A stretch of DNA of 64,000 bases from positions 1 through 64,000 of the forward strand of contig JAUZPL010000005.1 of NCBI GenBank assembly GCA_030705955.1, given 5' to 3'. Within the stretch, counting starts at the first letter, position 1, and every line of letters begins with the position of its first letter. Both the position numbers and the translations under genes were made by a program. The notes under the pieces were generated by a model that made no database searches, had not been told where the DNA came from, and was given only the letters and a program-made list of their open reading frames with translations. Origin of the DNA: Bacillota bacterium. GTDB lineage: Bacteria; Bacillota; Bacilli; Bacillales; Cytobacillaceae. Positions 43,325 through 52,509 of this stretch are shown here, piece after piece.

Positions 43325-45045
43325 GTGAACGCATAGTAGTAGATCCAATAACAAGAATAGAAGGCCACCTTCGTGTTGAAGTAAATGTTGATGAAAGTGG
43401 TGTTATCAAGGAAGCATTTAGTTCAGGTACAGCAGTTAGGGGACTTGAATTAATTGTTCGAGATCGTGACCCACGTGATGTTTGGGCATATGTACAAAGA
43501 ATTTGTGGAGTTTGTACAACCGTTCATGCTCTTGCATCCGTTCGATCAGTTGAAGATGCTCTGGGTATCAAAATTCCAAAAAATGCTGAATTAATTCGAA
43601 ATATCATGAACGAAGCTTTATATGTTCATGACCATGTTGTGCATTTCTATCATTTACACGCATTAGATTGGGTCGATGTGGTAAGTGCTACAAAAGCTAA
43701 TCCAGCTGAAACTTCAAAGATTGCTCAATCAATTTCCAGTTGGCCAAAATCATCTCCAGGGTATTTCACTGATGTGCAAAATAAAGTAAAAAAACTTGTT
43801 GAGAGTGGTCAATTAGGTATTTTTGCAAATGGCTATTGGGGACATAAAGCCTATAAGCTTCCGCCTGAAGTAAACTTATTGGCAGTTGCCCATTATCTAG
43901 AAGCATTAGATTGGCAAAAGGAAATTGTTAAAATTCATACTATTTTAGGTGGGAAAAATCCACATCCACATTATGTTGTTGGTGGAATGGCTACTCCTCT
44001 TGATATTGATAGTGATAATGGTGTTAATGCTGAAAGATTAATGCATATTTCACAATTAATCGATCAAGGAAAAGATTTCGTAAACCAAGTCTATATTCCA
44101 GACTTACTTGCAATAGGTTCTTTCTATAAGGATTGGACATATGGTGGCGGTGTCACAAACTACTTATGTTATGGGGACTTCTCTACAAGTAGTGTCTATG
44201 ATTATAAGAATTATAGAATGCCAAGAGGTGTTATCCTTAATGGTAACATTAATGAGGTTCTTGATATTGATTTGAAAGACTCTAAGCATGTTCAAGAGTT
44301 TATCGATCATTCTTGGTACACGTATGATGGCAAACAAGGTAATGGTGTTGGAAAACATCCATTCGATGGCGAAACTGCATTTAACTATACTGGACCAAAA
44401 GCTCCATTTAAACAGTTAGATACAGATAAAGAATATACATGGTTGAAAACACCACGCTGGAAAGAGAATTCAATGGAAACAGGTCCGTTGGCAAGAATGA
44501 TGGTCGGCTATGCTTCAGGAAAAGACGAAATTGTTAATATTGTAGATGATACTTTGAAGAAGCTGAACCTTCCAATTTCAGTATTGCATTCAGCACTAGG
44601 CCGTACTGTTGCCCGTGGTCTTGAAACCTCATTGATTGCAGGCTGGTTACGTAATGATATGGATGAACTCTTAAAGAATATTAAGAGTGGTGACCAAGTT
44701 ACATTTGACCGTACTAAGTGGGAGCCAAGTACGTGGCCTAAAAACGCAAAAGGTGTTGGCTGGATGGAAGCACCACGCGGAGCGCTAGGACATTGGATTG
44801 AAATTGAAAATGGCAAAACGAAAAACTATCAAGCTGTTGTTCCATCTACATGGAATGCTTCACCAAAAGATCATAAAGGTCAAGTAGGTGCCTATGAAGC
44901 AGCATTAACTGGTACTCTTATGTTAAATAAAGAACAGCCATTGGAAATCATGCGCATTATCCATTCCTTTGATCCTTGTCTCGCTTGTGCTGTACACTTA
45001 ACGGATTTGGAAACAAATAATACGACTGAAATAAAATTAGGTTAG
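43321..45045 (+). CDS. hyaB: [NiFe] hydrogenase large (catalytic) subunit
   Basis: This 574-residue subunit carries the NiFe(CN)2CO centre. The four Ni/Fe ligands are in RICGVC (C62, C65) and DPCLACAVH (C553, C556). The 15 residues after H559 should be cut off by the HyaD-type protease once nickel is in place. ATGA overlap with the small subunit gene. It oxidises H2 outside the membrane and passes electrons through the small subunit to the cytochrome b. Length and motifs fit group 1; the exact subgroup needs a tree. Confidence 0.96.
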   Translation: MSERIVVDPITRIEGHLRVEVNVDESGVIKEAFSSGTAVRGLELIVRDRDPRDVWAYVQRICGVCTTVHALASVRSVEDALGIKIPKNAELIRNIMNEALYVHDHVVHFYHLHALDWVDVVSATKANPAETSKIAQSISSWPKSSPGYFTDVQNKVKKLVESGQLGIFANGYWGHKAYKLPPEVNLLAVAHYLEALDWQKEIVKIHTILGGKNPHPHYVVGGMATPLDIDSDNGVNAERLMHISQLIDQGKDFVNQVYIPDLLAIGSFYKDWTYGGGVTNYLCYGDFSTSSVYDYKNYRMPRGVILNGNINEVLDIDLKDSKHVQEFIDHSWYTYDGKQGNGVGKHPFDGETAFNYTGPKAPFKQLDTDKEYTWLKTPRWKENSMETGPLARMMVGYASGKDEIVNIVDDTLKKLNLPISVLHSALGRTVARGLETSLIAGWLRNDMDELLKNIKSGDQVTFDRTKWEPSTWPKNAKGVGWMEAPRGALGHWIEIENGKTKNYQAVVPSTWNASPKDHKGQVGAYEAALTGTLMLNKEQPLEIMRIIHSFDPCLACAVHLTDLETNNTTEIKLG

Positions 45046-45059
45046 GAGGAGAGACTTAT

Positions 45060-45854
45060 ATGTCAGACCTCATGCCAAATTTACCAAACCAAACGCCAAA
45101 TTATTATACGCCAGAAACGAATAGTGAGGCTTCGTTTCACCCTGAAAGACCTATCAAATATAAACCAGTTAATGAATCTGTAAAGGTCTATGTATGGGAA
45201 TTGCCTGTAAGGATATTCCATTGGGTGAATATGTTAGCCATCATTTTATTGATGATTACAGGAGTATACATTGGAAAGCCATTTGCTTCTGCATCTATTC
45301 CTGAAGAAGCATATTACTCTAACCTCATGGGCTGGATGAGGTATATACACTTTTTTGCTGCTTTTCTATTTACTGTTAACCTGCTTTTCCGTCTTTATTG
45401 GGTATTTAAGGGGAATAAGTTTTCTACCTCAAACCCATTAAGATGGGTATTCTGGAAAGAAGTTTTTCAAACGATTAAGTTTTACTTATTCTTGAAAAAT
45501 AAAAAGCCTCACTATATTGGTCATAATCCTTTGGCACAGCTTAGCTACTGGATTTTTATCGGACTTGGTTCATGGATTGTAATGCTGACTGGATTCTATA
45601 TGTATACGGAGCCACAGCATGCATCATTTTGGGGAAAACTTTTCAGTTGGGTTCCATATATCTTTGGTGGTGATAGCTATACCATTCGTTCATGGCATCA
45701 CCTTGCTGCATGGGGATTCATGCTATTTACCCTTATCCATGTATATATGGCATTCCGTGATGACTATCTAGAACGTAATGGATCTATCTCATCCATGTTA
45801 ACAGGCTATAAGGTAGAACCAAAAAAACTAGTTGGTGGTAAAGATGAAAAATAG
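45060..45854 (+). CDS. hyaC: Ni/Fe-hydrogenase b-type cytochrome subunit
   Basis: This 264-residue diheme membrane protein anchors the hydrogenase and hands electrons to quinone. A soluble N-terminal stretch of 50 residues precedes WELPVRIFHWVNM (first heme His). Four hydrophobic helices follow, with further His in RYIHFFAAF, SWHHLAAW and LIHVYMAF. AGGAGG lies upstream. It overlaps the next gene by 11 bases. Confidence 0.94.
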   Translation: MSDLMPNLPNQTPNYYTPETNSEASFHPERPIKYKPVNESVKVYVWELPVRIFHWVNMLAIILLMITGVYIGKPFASASIPEEAYYSNLMGWMRYIHFFAAFLFTVNLLFRLYWVFKGNKFSTSNPLRWVFWKEVFQTIKFYLFLKNKKPHYIGHNPLAQLSYWIFIGLGSWIVMLTGFYMYTEPQHASFWGKLFSWVPYIFGGDSYTIRSWHHLAAWGFMLFTLIHVYMAFRDDYLERNGSISSMLTGYKVEPKKLVGGKDEK

Positions 45855-46332
45855 AGATAAAGACCAAAAGATTACTATTTTAGGAATTGGCAACACCCTC
45901 TTCTCTGATGAGGGTGTTGGCATCCACCTTTTACCGATTTTAGAAGAATCACTAAAGGGATATGAAAATGTTGAAATAATAGAAGGTTTAACAGATGGTA
46001 TGAGATTGCTTGGGCCAGTAGAGGATGCAGAAAATCTAATTATCATTGACGCAATCAATGCTGGAAAAGAAGGCGGCACGATTATTTCTTTAAAGGGGGA
46101 TGAAATCCCTGCCTACTTTGGAATAAAAATGTCTATTCATCAGCTTGGCTTTCAGGAAGTTCTTTTAGCAGCAAAAATGCGGGAACGTTTTCCAAAGCAA
46201 ATTGTTATGTTTGGAATGCAGCCAACTTCGCTTGAATTAGGAGTTGAACTAACTGATACAAATCGAGCAAGACTTGGAGATTTAGCAGATGCCGTGATTC
46301 AACAAGTCGAACACTGGAGCCATGTATCATGA
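45844..46332 (+). CDS. hyaD: Hydrogenase maturation protease (HyaD/HybD type)
   Basis: This 162-residue endopeptidase trims the large-subunit C terminus after nickel insertion. It shows GIGNTLFSDEGVGIH (Glu/Asp nickel-sensing ligand near residue 25), IIIDAINAG (Asp near 71) and SIHQLGFQEV (His near 98), the three metal contacts of the family. The ATG at 45844 with GGTGG upstream lies inside the end of hyaC. It overlaps the next gene by 4 bases. Confidence 0.93.
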   Translation: MKNRDKDQKITILGIGNTLFSDEGVGIHLLPILEESLKGYENVEIIEGLTDGMRLLGPVEDAENLIIIDAINAGKEGGTIISLKGDEIPAYFGIKMSIHQLGFQEVLLAAKMRERFPKQIVMFGMQPTSLELGVELTDTNRARLGDLADAVIQQVEHWSHVS

Positions 46333-46757
46333 AGCGTGGAGACTTTATTAAAGAAATGGGTAACAGTCTATTTCAAACGGTAAAATCCGTCTATGAACCA
46401 TTTTTAAAAGAGGATTTAGAAAAAGTGGAAGTGGTTACGGACTTAGCATTAGGTATAACATGGCTTCCATTGATGACAAAAAGTGAAACTTCTCAAAATG
46501 TAGAAATGAAGTTTGTAAACGGGAAACCAATTATAGTTTCAATGAATGAATCGAACATGCAGGCAATGAGCGGGATCTGTCCAGTATGTTCGAATATTAT
46601 TATTGTTACAGCACTATATTCAAGTGGAAAATGTTTGAATTGTGAGAAAGAATACAATTTCAAAACCAATGAAGGTGAATTACAGTTGGAGTCCTTTCCA
46701 ATCAAAACAAAAGATCAAATGTATTTTGTAGGATTTCAAAAGAAGAGAAATAGGTGA
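46329..46757 (+). CDS. Hydrogenase-operon protein with two CxxC pairs
   Basis: This 142-residue soluble protein is coded between the protease and hypA with 4-base overlap upstream, so it belongs to the operon. Cysteines C84, C87 (CPVC) and C102, C105 (CLNC) are spaced like a rubredoxin or zinc ribbon, and the spacing also recalls a Rieske fold with His replaced by Cys. No standard Hya/Hup/Hyp name fits with certainty. The closest idea is a functional counterpart of the rubredoxin-like HupI/HupJ (HoxR/HoxT) proteins that protect assembly in air. Confidence 0.7.
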   Translation: MKRGDFIKEMGNSLFQTVKSVYEPFLKEDLEKVEVVTDLALGITWLPLMTKSETSQNVEMKFVNGKPIIVSMNESNMQAMSGICPVCSNIIIVTALYSSGKCLNCEKEYNFKTNEGELQLESFPIKTKDQMYFVGFQKKRNR

Positions 46758-46762
46758 ATGCC

Positions 46763-47119
46763 ATGCATGAAATGTCATTAATGGGAGATATTCTCCAGCT
46801 TGTTCAGGAGGATTCTTCCCAAAAGGGGATAGAAAAGATTGGCAAGGTGGAATTAATTGTTGGGGAAATTTCAAATGCTATGCCAGATGCATTAAGGATG
46901 GCATTTGATCTATTTCGTGAACAAAATTTACATCTTTTCACTGAGAATGCCGAACTTATTATTCATCTTGAAGAAGCTGAGGCAGAGTGCATCCTATGTG
47001 GAACCCAGTATCGTCCAAGCCAAAAAATAGCCTTATGTCCAAATTGTCAAGTTCCATCAGGAAAGGTACTAAAAGGAGAAACATTTCAGGTTTTATCGTA
47101 TGAAGGGAGCAATGAATAA
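46763..47119 (+). CDS. hypA: Hydrogenase nickel incorporation protein HypA
   Basis: This 118-residue nickel chaperone has the canonical N terminus MHEMSL (His2 binds Ni). The zinc site is formed by CILC (near 76) and CPNC (near 92). It hands nickel to the large subunit with HypB. The ATG at 46763 is set by the invariant MHE start; a GTG 9 bases earlier is less likely. Its stop overlaps hypB (TAATG). Confidence 0.95.
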   Translation: MHEMSLMGDILQLVQEDSSQKGIEKIGKVELIVGEISNAMPDALRMAFDLFREQNLHLFTENAELIIHLEEAEAECILCGTQYRPSQKIALCPNCQVPSGKVLKGETFQVLSYEGSNE

Positions 47120-47778
47120 TGAAGGTAACATTAAGAACGGATGTGCTAACAAATAATAATAAAGCAGCAGAATTCAATAGAGAGCTTTTTGAAAGTACGA
47201 GGACCTTAGTTGTGAATCTTATGAGTTCTCCTGGAGCTGGAAAGACAACCTTACTCGAGGAAACTGTTAGGGCTTTGACTGAAAAATATCGGATTGGGGT
47301 CATTGAAGGAGACTTGGCTACGGAAATGGATGCTGACCGTATTCGGGCAATGGGAGCAAAGGCAGTTCAAATTAATACTCATGGAGGCTGCCATCTAGAT
47401 GCTAGAATGGTAGCTGCTAGTTTAGCAGAATTTGATTTGGAAGAAATTGATATTCTATTTATCGAGAATGTTGGAAATCTTGTTTGCCCATCAGGATATG
47501 ATCTAGGACAAAATCATAAGGTTGCTGTTCTTAGCGTACCAGAAGGAAATGATAAAATTCCAAAATACTCTCAAATGTTTATGAGGACAGAGCTTGTTCT
47601 TTTAAATAAAATTGATCTTTTGCCATACCTTGATTTTAGCGTTGAGGAAGCACGGAAGGATTTGTCCGAAATAAATCCGCAGTCAGAATTGTTACCTTTA
47701 TCTGCGAGAACAAGAGAAGGTCTACATGAATGGTTCTCATGGATTGAAGGAGCCTATTTAAAATGCGTGCAGCAGTAA
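47119..47778 (+). CDS. hypB: Hydrogenase nickel incorporation GTPase HypB
   Basis: This 219-residue SIMIBI GTPase has P-loop SSPGAGKTTL (about 36-45), the metal site GGCHLDARM (Cys-His near 96-97) and NKID (about 170-173). The long His-rich nickel-storage tail of some HypB proteins is absent. It drives nickel delivery by GTP hydrolysis. It overlaps hypF by 16 bases. Confidence 0.95.
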   Translation: MKVTLRTDVLTNNNKAAEFNRELFESTRTLVVNLMSSPGAGKTTLLEETVRALTEKYRIGVIEGDLATEMDADRIRAMGAKAVQINTHGGCHLDARMVAASLAEFDLEEIDILFIENVGNLVCPSGYDLGQNHKVAVLSVPEGNDKIPKYSQMFMRTELVLLNKIDLLPYLDFSVEEARKDLSEINPQSELLPLSARTREGLHEWFSWIEGAYLKCVQQ

Positions 47779-50075
47779 AAATAGCTGTAAGAGGCAGAGT
47801 ACAGGGAGTAGGATTCCGTCCTTTCGTCTTTTTGCTTGCAGAAAAGCATCATTTAAATGGCAAAGTACAAAACAATATGGATGGTGTGAAGATACATTTA
47901 GAGGGCGAATCCACTGAAATTCAGGCTTTTCTTTCTGATTTAAAAAGTAATTCGCCAAGATTATCAAAGATTTCAGAAATACTTGTTTCGGAGGTACCCC
48001 TTCTAAATGTAGTAGGATTTTCTATCATTGAGAGTGAACGTAGTGGGACATCGATGCTCGTAATTCCAATTGATTCAGCGGTATGTGATGACTGTCTTAA
48101 AGAAATGAATGACCCAAAGGATTTTCGTTATCAGTACCCTTTTATCAATTGTACACAATGCGGTCCACGCTATACGATCATTCGTGAATTGCCTTATGAT
48201 CGTTGGTTTACAACCATGGAGCATTTCAAAATGTGTCCAGATTGTAGGAAAGAATATGAAGATCCTACTAACCGCCGCCATCATGCACAGCCAATTGCCT
48301 GTCCAAAATGTGGCCCAAAGGTACGTCTGCTAAGTGGAAATGGTAATGAAGTGGGGACAGATAACCCTATTTTAGAAACTATAAACCAATTAATTGACGG
48401 GAAAATAATAGCGATAAAAGGAATTGGTGGTTACCATCTTTGCTGTGATGCCAGAAATGAAAGAGCGGTTTCTCTCTTAAGAAAAAGAAAGAGACGCCCG
48501 GAACGACCTCTAGCAGTAATGGCATCCTCTATTTCAGCCTTAAAGGAATTCGCTGAAGTAAAGGATGTGGAATGTACCCTTTTGAAAAGCCCGGAGTCTC
48601 CAATTGTGATTCTTAATAAAAGGGACAATTACGATCTGGCTTTAAATGTTGCACCAGGAATGAAAACAATTGGAGTAATGTTGCCATATACACCATTGCA
48701 TCATCTTTTGTTTCATGATCCTAAAATGACGTGTCTAATTATGACTAGTGCAAACCCCTCAGGGATGCCAATTTTGTATCAGGATGACGAAGCCTTAACA
48801 TACCTTAATGGAATTGCTGATTATTATCTAGTCCATAATCGAGAAATTCTCCATCCAGTTGATGATTCAGTTGTTCAAATACAGGAGGGGAAAATTGACT
48901 TTTTACGAAGATCGAGAGGCTATGTTCCAGATCCTTTTGTTTCAGAAAAGAATGTTTCAGGTATCGTAGCATTTGGCGGACAACAAAAATCGACCTTCAC
49001 AATAGGCAGAAACCAGCAAATTTTTGTTGGCCCACATATTGGTGATTTAGAAAATATAGAAACAATTCAACATTATAAAACGGAATTAGAACACTTATTA
49101 AAATGGATTGAAACATCAAAATCAGTTGGAGTTATTGACGCCCATCCAGGTTACAATGTTCAAAACCTTGTAAAGGAATATGGCTTTGAACAAATTTTGG
49201 AAGTTCAACATCATCACGCACATATGGCAGCATGTTTGGATGAATATCAAATGAATAAAAAGGCATTCGGCATCATTCTAGATGGTACTGGCTACGGACT
49301 TGACGGTAACATTTGGGGTTTTGAAATCTTTTATGGAGATGAAGCCGATTTCGACCGGATGGCCCATTTACACTATACTCCCCTTCCTGGAAGTGAAAAA
49401 TGTATTAGAGAACCGTGGAGAAACGCCGTGGCAATGTTAGTTTCATTGCTAGAGGAAAAAGGCTATGCGATGGCAAAGCGAGTATTTCCTAATAAAGCAA
49501 ATGAAATCGATATTTTAGTTAAGATGATTGAAAAAAACGTGAACACTGTTTATGCAGGAACGTGTGGAAGATTATTTGATGCAGTAAGTGCTATTTGCGG
49601 AATTACCAGAGTATCAAGCTATGATGGAGAAGCTGCTATTAAACTATCAGAATTGGTTGATGATTCGATCATACATGAACCATATCCATTTGAACTATAT
49701 GAAAAGAATCAATTATTGACTATTAATTTTTCCTCAATGCTAGAAAGCATTTCTCTTGATGTACTAAATGGTATAAATACAAAAACAATTAGCGGCAGGT
49801 TCCATGAAACGATAGTACAGGCAATTATTTATTGTATGGATCAGTTGACCTTGCAAAATTCCAAGTTGGAAAAAACAGTTGTTTTATCTGGTGGTAGCTT
49901 TCATAACCGGTATTTAAGAAAAAGATGTATACAGGAATTAACTATTCGTGATTTCACCGTCTTTACTCCAGAAAAGGTTCCGTGTAATGATGGCGGGCTT
50001 TCATATGGGCAATTAGTCGTGGCAGCAGCCAAAAGGAGGGCTTCTCAATGTGTGTTGGAGTACCAGCAAAAGTAG
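47763..50075 (+). CDS. hypF: Carbamoyltransferase HypF
   Basis: This 770-residue protein uses carbamoyl phosphate and ATP to make the thiocyanate on HypE that becomes the CN ligands. Domains in order: acylphosphatase-like (VRGRVQGVGFRPFV, near 8-21), two zinc fingers (CDDC...CTQC and CPDC...CPKC, about 107-187), a YrdC-like domain (about 200-380) and a Kae1-like carbamoyltransferase domain with the HHHAHMA metal motif (about 483-489). Full length, no frameshift. Confidence 0.96.
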   Translation: MRAAVKIAVRGRVQGVGFRPFVFLLAEKHHLNGKVQNNMDGVKIHLEGESTEIQAFLSDLKSNSPRLSKISEILVSEVPLLNVVGFSIIESERSGTSMLVIPIDSAVCDDCLKEMNDPKDFRYQYPFINCTQCGPRYTIIRELPYDRWFTTMEHFKMCPDCRKEYEDPTNRRHHAQPIACPKCGPKVRLLSGNGNEVGTDNPILETINQLIDGKIIAIKGIGGYHLCCDARNERAVSLLRKRKRRPERPLAVMASSISALKEFAEVKDVECTLLKSPESPIVILNKRDNYDLALNVAPGMKTIGVMLPYTPLHHLLFHDPKMTCLIMTSANPSGMPILYQDDEALTYLNGIADYYLVHNREILHPVDDSVVQIQEGKIDFLRRSRGYVPDPFVSEKNVSGIVAFGGQQKSTFTIGRNQQIFVGPHIGDLENIETIQHYKTELEHLLKWIETSKSVGVIDAHPGYNVQNLVKEYGFEQILEVQHHHAHMAACLDEYQMNKKAFGIILDGTGYGLDGNIWGFEIFYGDEADFDRMAHLHYTPLPGSEKCIREPWRNAVAMLVSLLEEKGYAMAKRVFPNKANEIDILVKMIEKNVNTVYAGTCGRLFDAVSAICGITRVSSYDGEAAIKLSELVDDSIIHEPYPFELYEKNQLLTINFSSMLESISLDVLNGINTKTISGRFHETIVQAIIYCMDQLTLQNSKLEKTVVLSGGSFHNRYLRKRCIQELTIRDFTVFTPEKVPCNDGGLSYGQLVVAAAKRRASQCVLEYQQK

Positions 50076-50281
50076 TGAAAAAAATGGAGTTTAGTGCTGT
50101 AGTGGATGTAATGGGTTCACAAACAACAGTTGGGACAATCTTTGTTCCAGAACTTGAGCTTGGAGATTATGTGATTGTTCATGCAGGTCAGGCCATGAGT
50201 ATTGTTGATGAAACGTATGCAAAGGAAAGTGTGGAGGAATGGAGGAAGCTTGTCGATGCAAGAAATTCTGAAACAGTCTAA
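50048..50281 (+). CDS. hypC: Hydrogenase assembly chaperone HypC
   Basis: This 77-residue chaperone starts MCVGVPAKV. Cys2 is the essential residue that contacts the large subunit and HypD. It then has GDYVIVHAGQAMSIVDE, the usual second half. It overlaps hypF by 28 bases and hypD by 26. GGAGGG lies upstream of the ATG. Confidence 0.95.
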   Translation: MCVGVPAKVVKKMEFSAVVDVMGSQTTVGTIFVPELELGDYVIVHAGQAMSIVDETYAKESVEEWRKLVDARNSETV

Positions 50282-51368
50282 TAATCCGGAAATTTGCAAG
50301 CCACTTGTGGAAGCTGTCATAGAGAAGGCGAAAGAATTTGAAGAAAAGTTTGGAAGAAAACCAGCATTTATGGAGGTATGTGGTTCCCATACGATGTCAC
50401 TTGCAAGAACAGGCGTAAAACCATGTCTAGTGGATCATGTTAATTTAATTTCAGGACCAGGCTGTCCAGTATGTGTAACTGATCAAAAATCAATTGATGC
50501 AATGATTGCCCTTGCAGAAGGGGAAAATCGAATTATTTGCACTTTTGGGGATATGATGAGAGTGCCAGGTTCAACCAAAACATTGCTCGATTCAAAAATT
50601 GCGGGTAAAGATATTCGTGTTTTATATGCACCGGTTGAGGCTGTAAGAGTGGCTGAAGAAAATCCCGATAAAGAAGTTATTTTCCTTGGTATTGGATTTG
50701 AAACAACAATCCCTATTCTAACCCTTATGATTGGTGAGGCAGAAAAACGAGGAATTAAGAACTTTTCAATTTGGATGACTACTAAACTAGTTGAACCAGT
50801 ACTTCGTTATTTACTAGATGCTGGGGAGGTTAATTTAGATGGGTTCTTGCTTCCAGGGCATGTCTCGATTGTGCTTGGTGAAGATTCCTATAAATATTTA
50901 GTTGATGAATATCATATTTCTGGGGTCATTACTGGTTTTCAAACAGCTGAATTACTATCGGGTATTTACAAATTAATTGACCTTGCCTTAAAAAAGGAAG
51001 CAGCAATTGTTAATAATCATCCCTCAGTTGTCAGTAAAACAGGAAATTTAGTTATTCATGGCTGGTTAGACAAGTATTTAACTGAGTGTGATGAAGCATG
51101 GCGTGGAATAGGAATTATTCCAAATAGCGGATTGGATTTGAAACCAGAATATGATCAGTATAATGCTAAAAAAAGGTTTACTGTTGAAATTGGTGAACCA
51201 AGAAAAACAAAATGTCGATGTGGAGAGGTAATTCGAGGTCTCATTAAGCCTAATGAATGCTCCTTGTTTGGAAAAGCATGTCATCCAATGAATCCAATCG
51301 GACCATGTATGGTTTCCGCTGAGGGTAGCTGTGCAGCACATTATCAATACATGAGGGAGAGTTTTTAA
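50256..51368 (+). CDS. hypD: Hydrogenase formation protein HypD
   Basis: This 370-residue iron-sulfur scaffold builds the Fe(CN)2CO unit. It shows MEVCGSHTM (Cys near 38), GPGCPVCVT (near 66-74), and C-terminal cluster cysteines KCRCGEVIRG...ECSLFGKAC...GPCMV. The ATG at 50256 with GGAGGAAG 10 bases upstream is preferred over an in-frame start 54 bases earlier. TAATG overlap with hypE. Confidence 0.95.
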   Translation: MQEILKQSNNPEICKPLVEAVIEKAKEFEEKFGRKPAFMEVCGSHTMSLARTGVKPCLVDHVNLISGPGCPVCVTDQKSIDAMIALAEGENRIICTFGDMMRVPGSTKTLLDSKIAGKDIRVLYAPVEAVRVAEENPDKEVIFLGIGFETTIPILTLMIGEAEKRGIKNFSIWMTTKLVEPVLRYLLDAGEVNLDGFLLPGHVSIVLGEDSYKYLVDEYHISGVITGFQTAELLSGIYKLIDLALKKEAAIVNNHPSVVSKTGNLVIHGWLDKYLTECDEAWRGIGIIPNSGLDLKPEYDQYNAKKRFTVEIGEPRKTKCRCGEVIRGLIKPNECSLFGKACHPMNPIGPCMVSAEGSCAAHYQYMRESF

Positions 51369-52369
51369 TGGAGAAGTTTATTAATCTTGCCCACGGTGAT
51401 GGTGGAGAATTAAGCCACCGTCTAATTAAAGATGTGTTTGTTGAAGCATTTGGTGGAGGAAATGAAGCTCTTTTTGATGCAGCGACATTAAATATACCTG
51501 GCGGCGAAATAGCTGTCACAACAGATTCATTTGTAATCAAGCCAATTTTCTTTCCAGGAGGATCAATTGGAAAATTAGCTGTTGCCGGTACAGTCAATGA
51601 TTTAGCTGTAAGTGGAGCTAAACCAGTTTATCTAACATGCGGATTTGTCATTGAAGAAGGATTTTCAATTTCTGATTTAAAAAGAATTGTCACAGATATG
51701 GCGAATGAAGCAAAGAAAACTGGGGTTACCATAGTTGCTGGTGATACTAAGGTTGTAGAACGTGGAAGTGCAGATGGAGTCTATATAAATACTACCGGTA
51801 TTGGCATATATGAGGAAAATATCGGGTGTAGTCTAGACTTTGAAGTGGGTGATGCGATTATTGTTTCAGGTTCTATTGGAGATCATGGTGTTGCAGTCCT
51901 TGCAGCCAGAGGGGAATTAGGAATCGACTCTCCCGTTTACAGTGACTGTGCCTCATTAAATAGAATGCTTGGAGAAGTACTGCACAATACAAATAAAGTA
52001 CGGATTATGCGTGACCCAACAAGAGGAGGCCTTGCAACAACATTAGTAGAGATTGCAGAAGATTTTCAATTAACGATGAAGATTAATGAAACAGATTTAC
52101 CAATAAAAGAAGAAGTTGAAGGAGTTTGTGATCTGCTAGGCTTTGATCCGCTTTATCTTGCAAATGAAGGAAAGGCTATTATTATCTTAGATAATAAAGA
52201 AAAGGAAAAAGTAATAGATATTTTAAAAGAGTTTCCTGAAGGAAAGGATGCTGTCATTATTGGTGAAATCATCGGTAGAGGAAAAGGCCAATTATTATTA
52301 GAAACTCCTTTAGGATCTAAGCGAATGCTAAATCGTTTATCTGGAACAATGTTTCCAAGAATATGCTGA
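51368..52369 (+). CDS. hypE: Hydrogenase expression/formation protein HypE
   Basis: This 333-residue PurM-like ATPase carries the cyanide precursor on its C-terminal cysteine. It shows HGDGGELSHRLI near the N terminus (residues 8-19), IVAGDTKVVERG (near 118-129), MRDPTRGGLATTL (near 216-228), and ends with PRIC-stop, the required terminal Cys. It is the last gene of the operon and is closed by a strong terminator. Confidence 0.96.
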   Translation: MEKFINLAHGDGGELSHRLIKDVFVEAFGGGNEALFDAATLNIPGGEIAVTTDSFVIKPIFFPGGSIGKLAVAGTVNDLAVSGAKPVYLTCGFVIEEGFSISDLKRIVTDMANEAKKTGVTIVAGDTKVVERGSADGVYINTTGIGIYEENIGCSLDFEVGDAIIVSGSIGDHGVAVLAARGELGIDSPVYSDCASLNRMLGEVLHNTNKVRIMRDPTRGGLATTLVEIAEDFQLTMKINETDLPIKEEVEGVCDLLGFDPLYLANEGKAIIILDNKEKEKVIDILKEFPEGKDAVIIGEIIGRGKGQLLLETPLGSKRMLNRLSGTMFPRIC

Positions 52370-52392
52370 AAAACCTTGAATGAGGATATAAT

Positions 52393-52430
52393 AAATAGAG
52401 CATCGGAAATCCGATGCTCTATTTATTATA
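52393..52430 (+). terminator. Terminator of the hydrogenase operon
   Basis: Perfect arms of about 15 bases (AAATAGAGCATCGGA and its complement, two-base loop) are followed by ATTATA. It lies 24 bases after hypE. Confidence 0.85.
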
Positions 52431-52509
52431 AAGAAAATAATTAAAAAATTATATAAATGAAAACACTTCCTCTGTATAATATAATATATGGAGTGGTAGG
52501 AGTGTGAAT

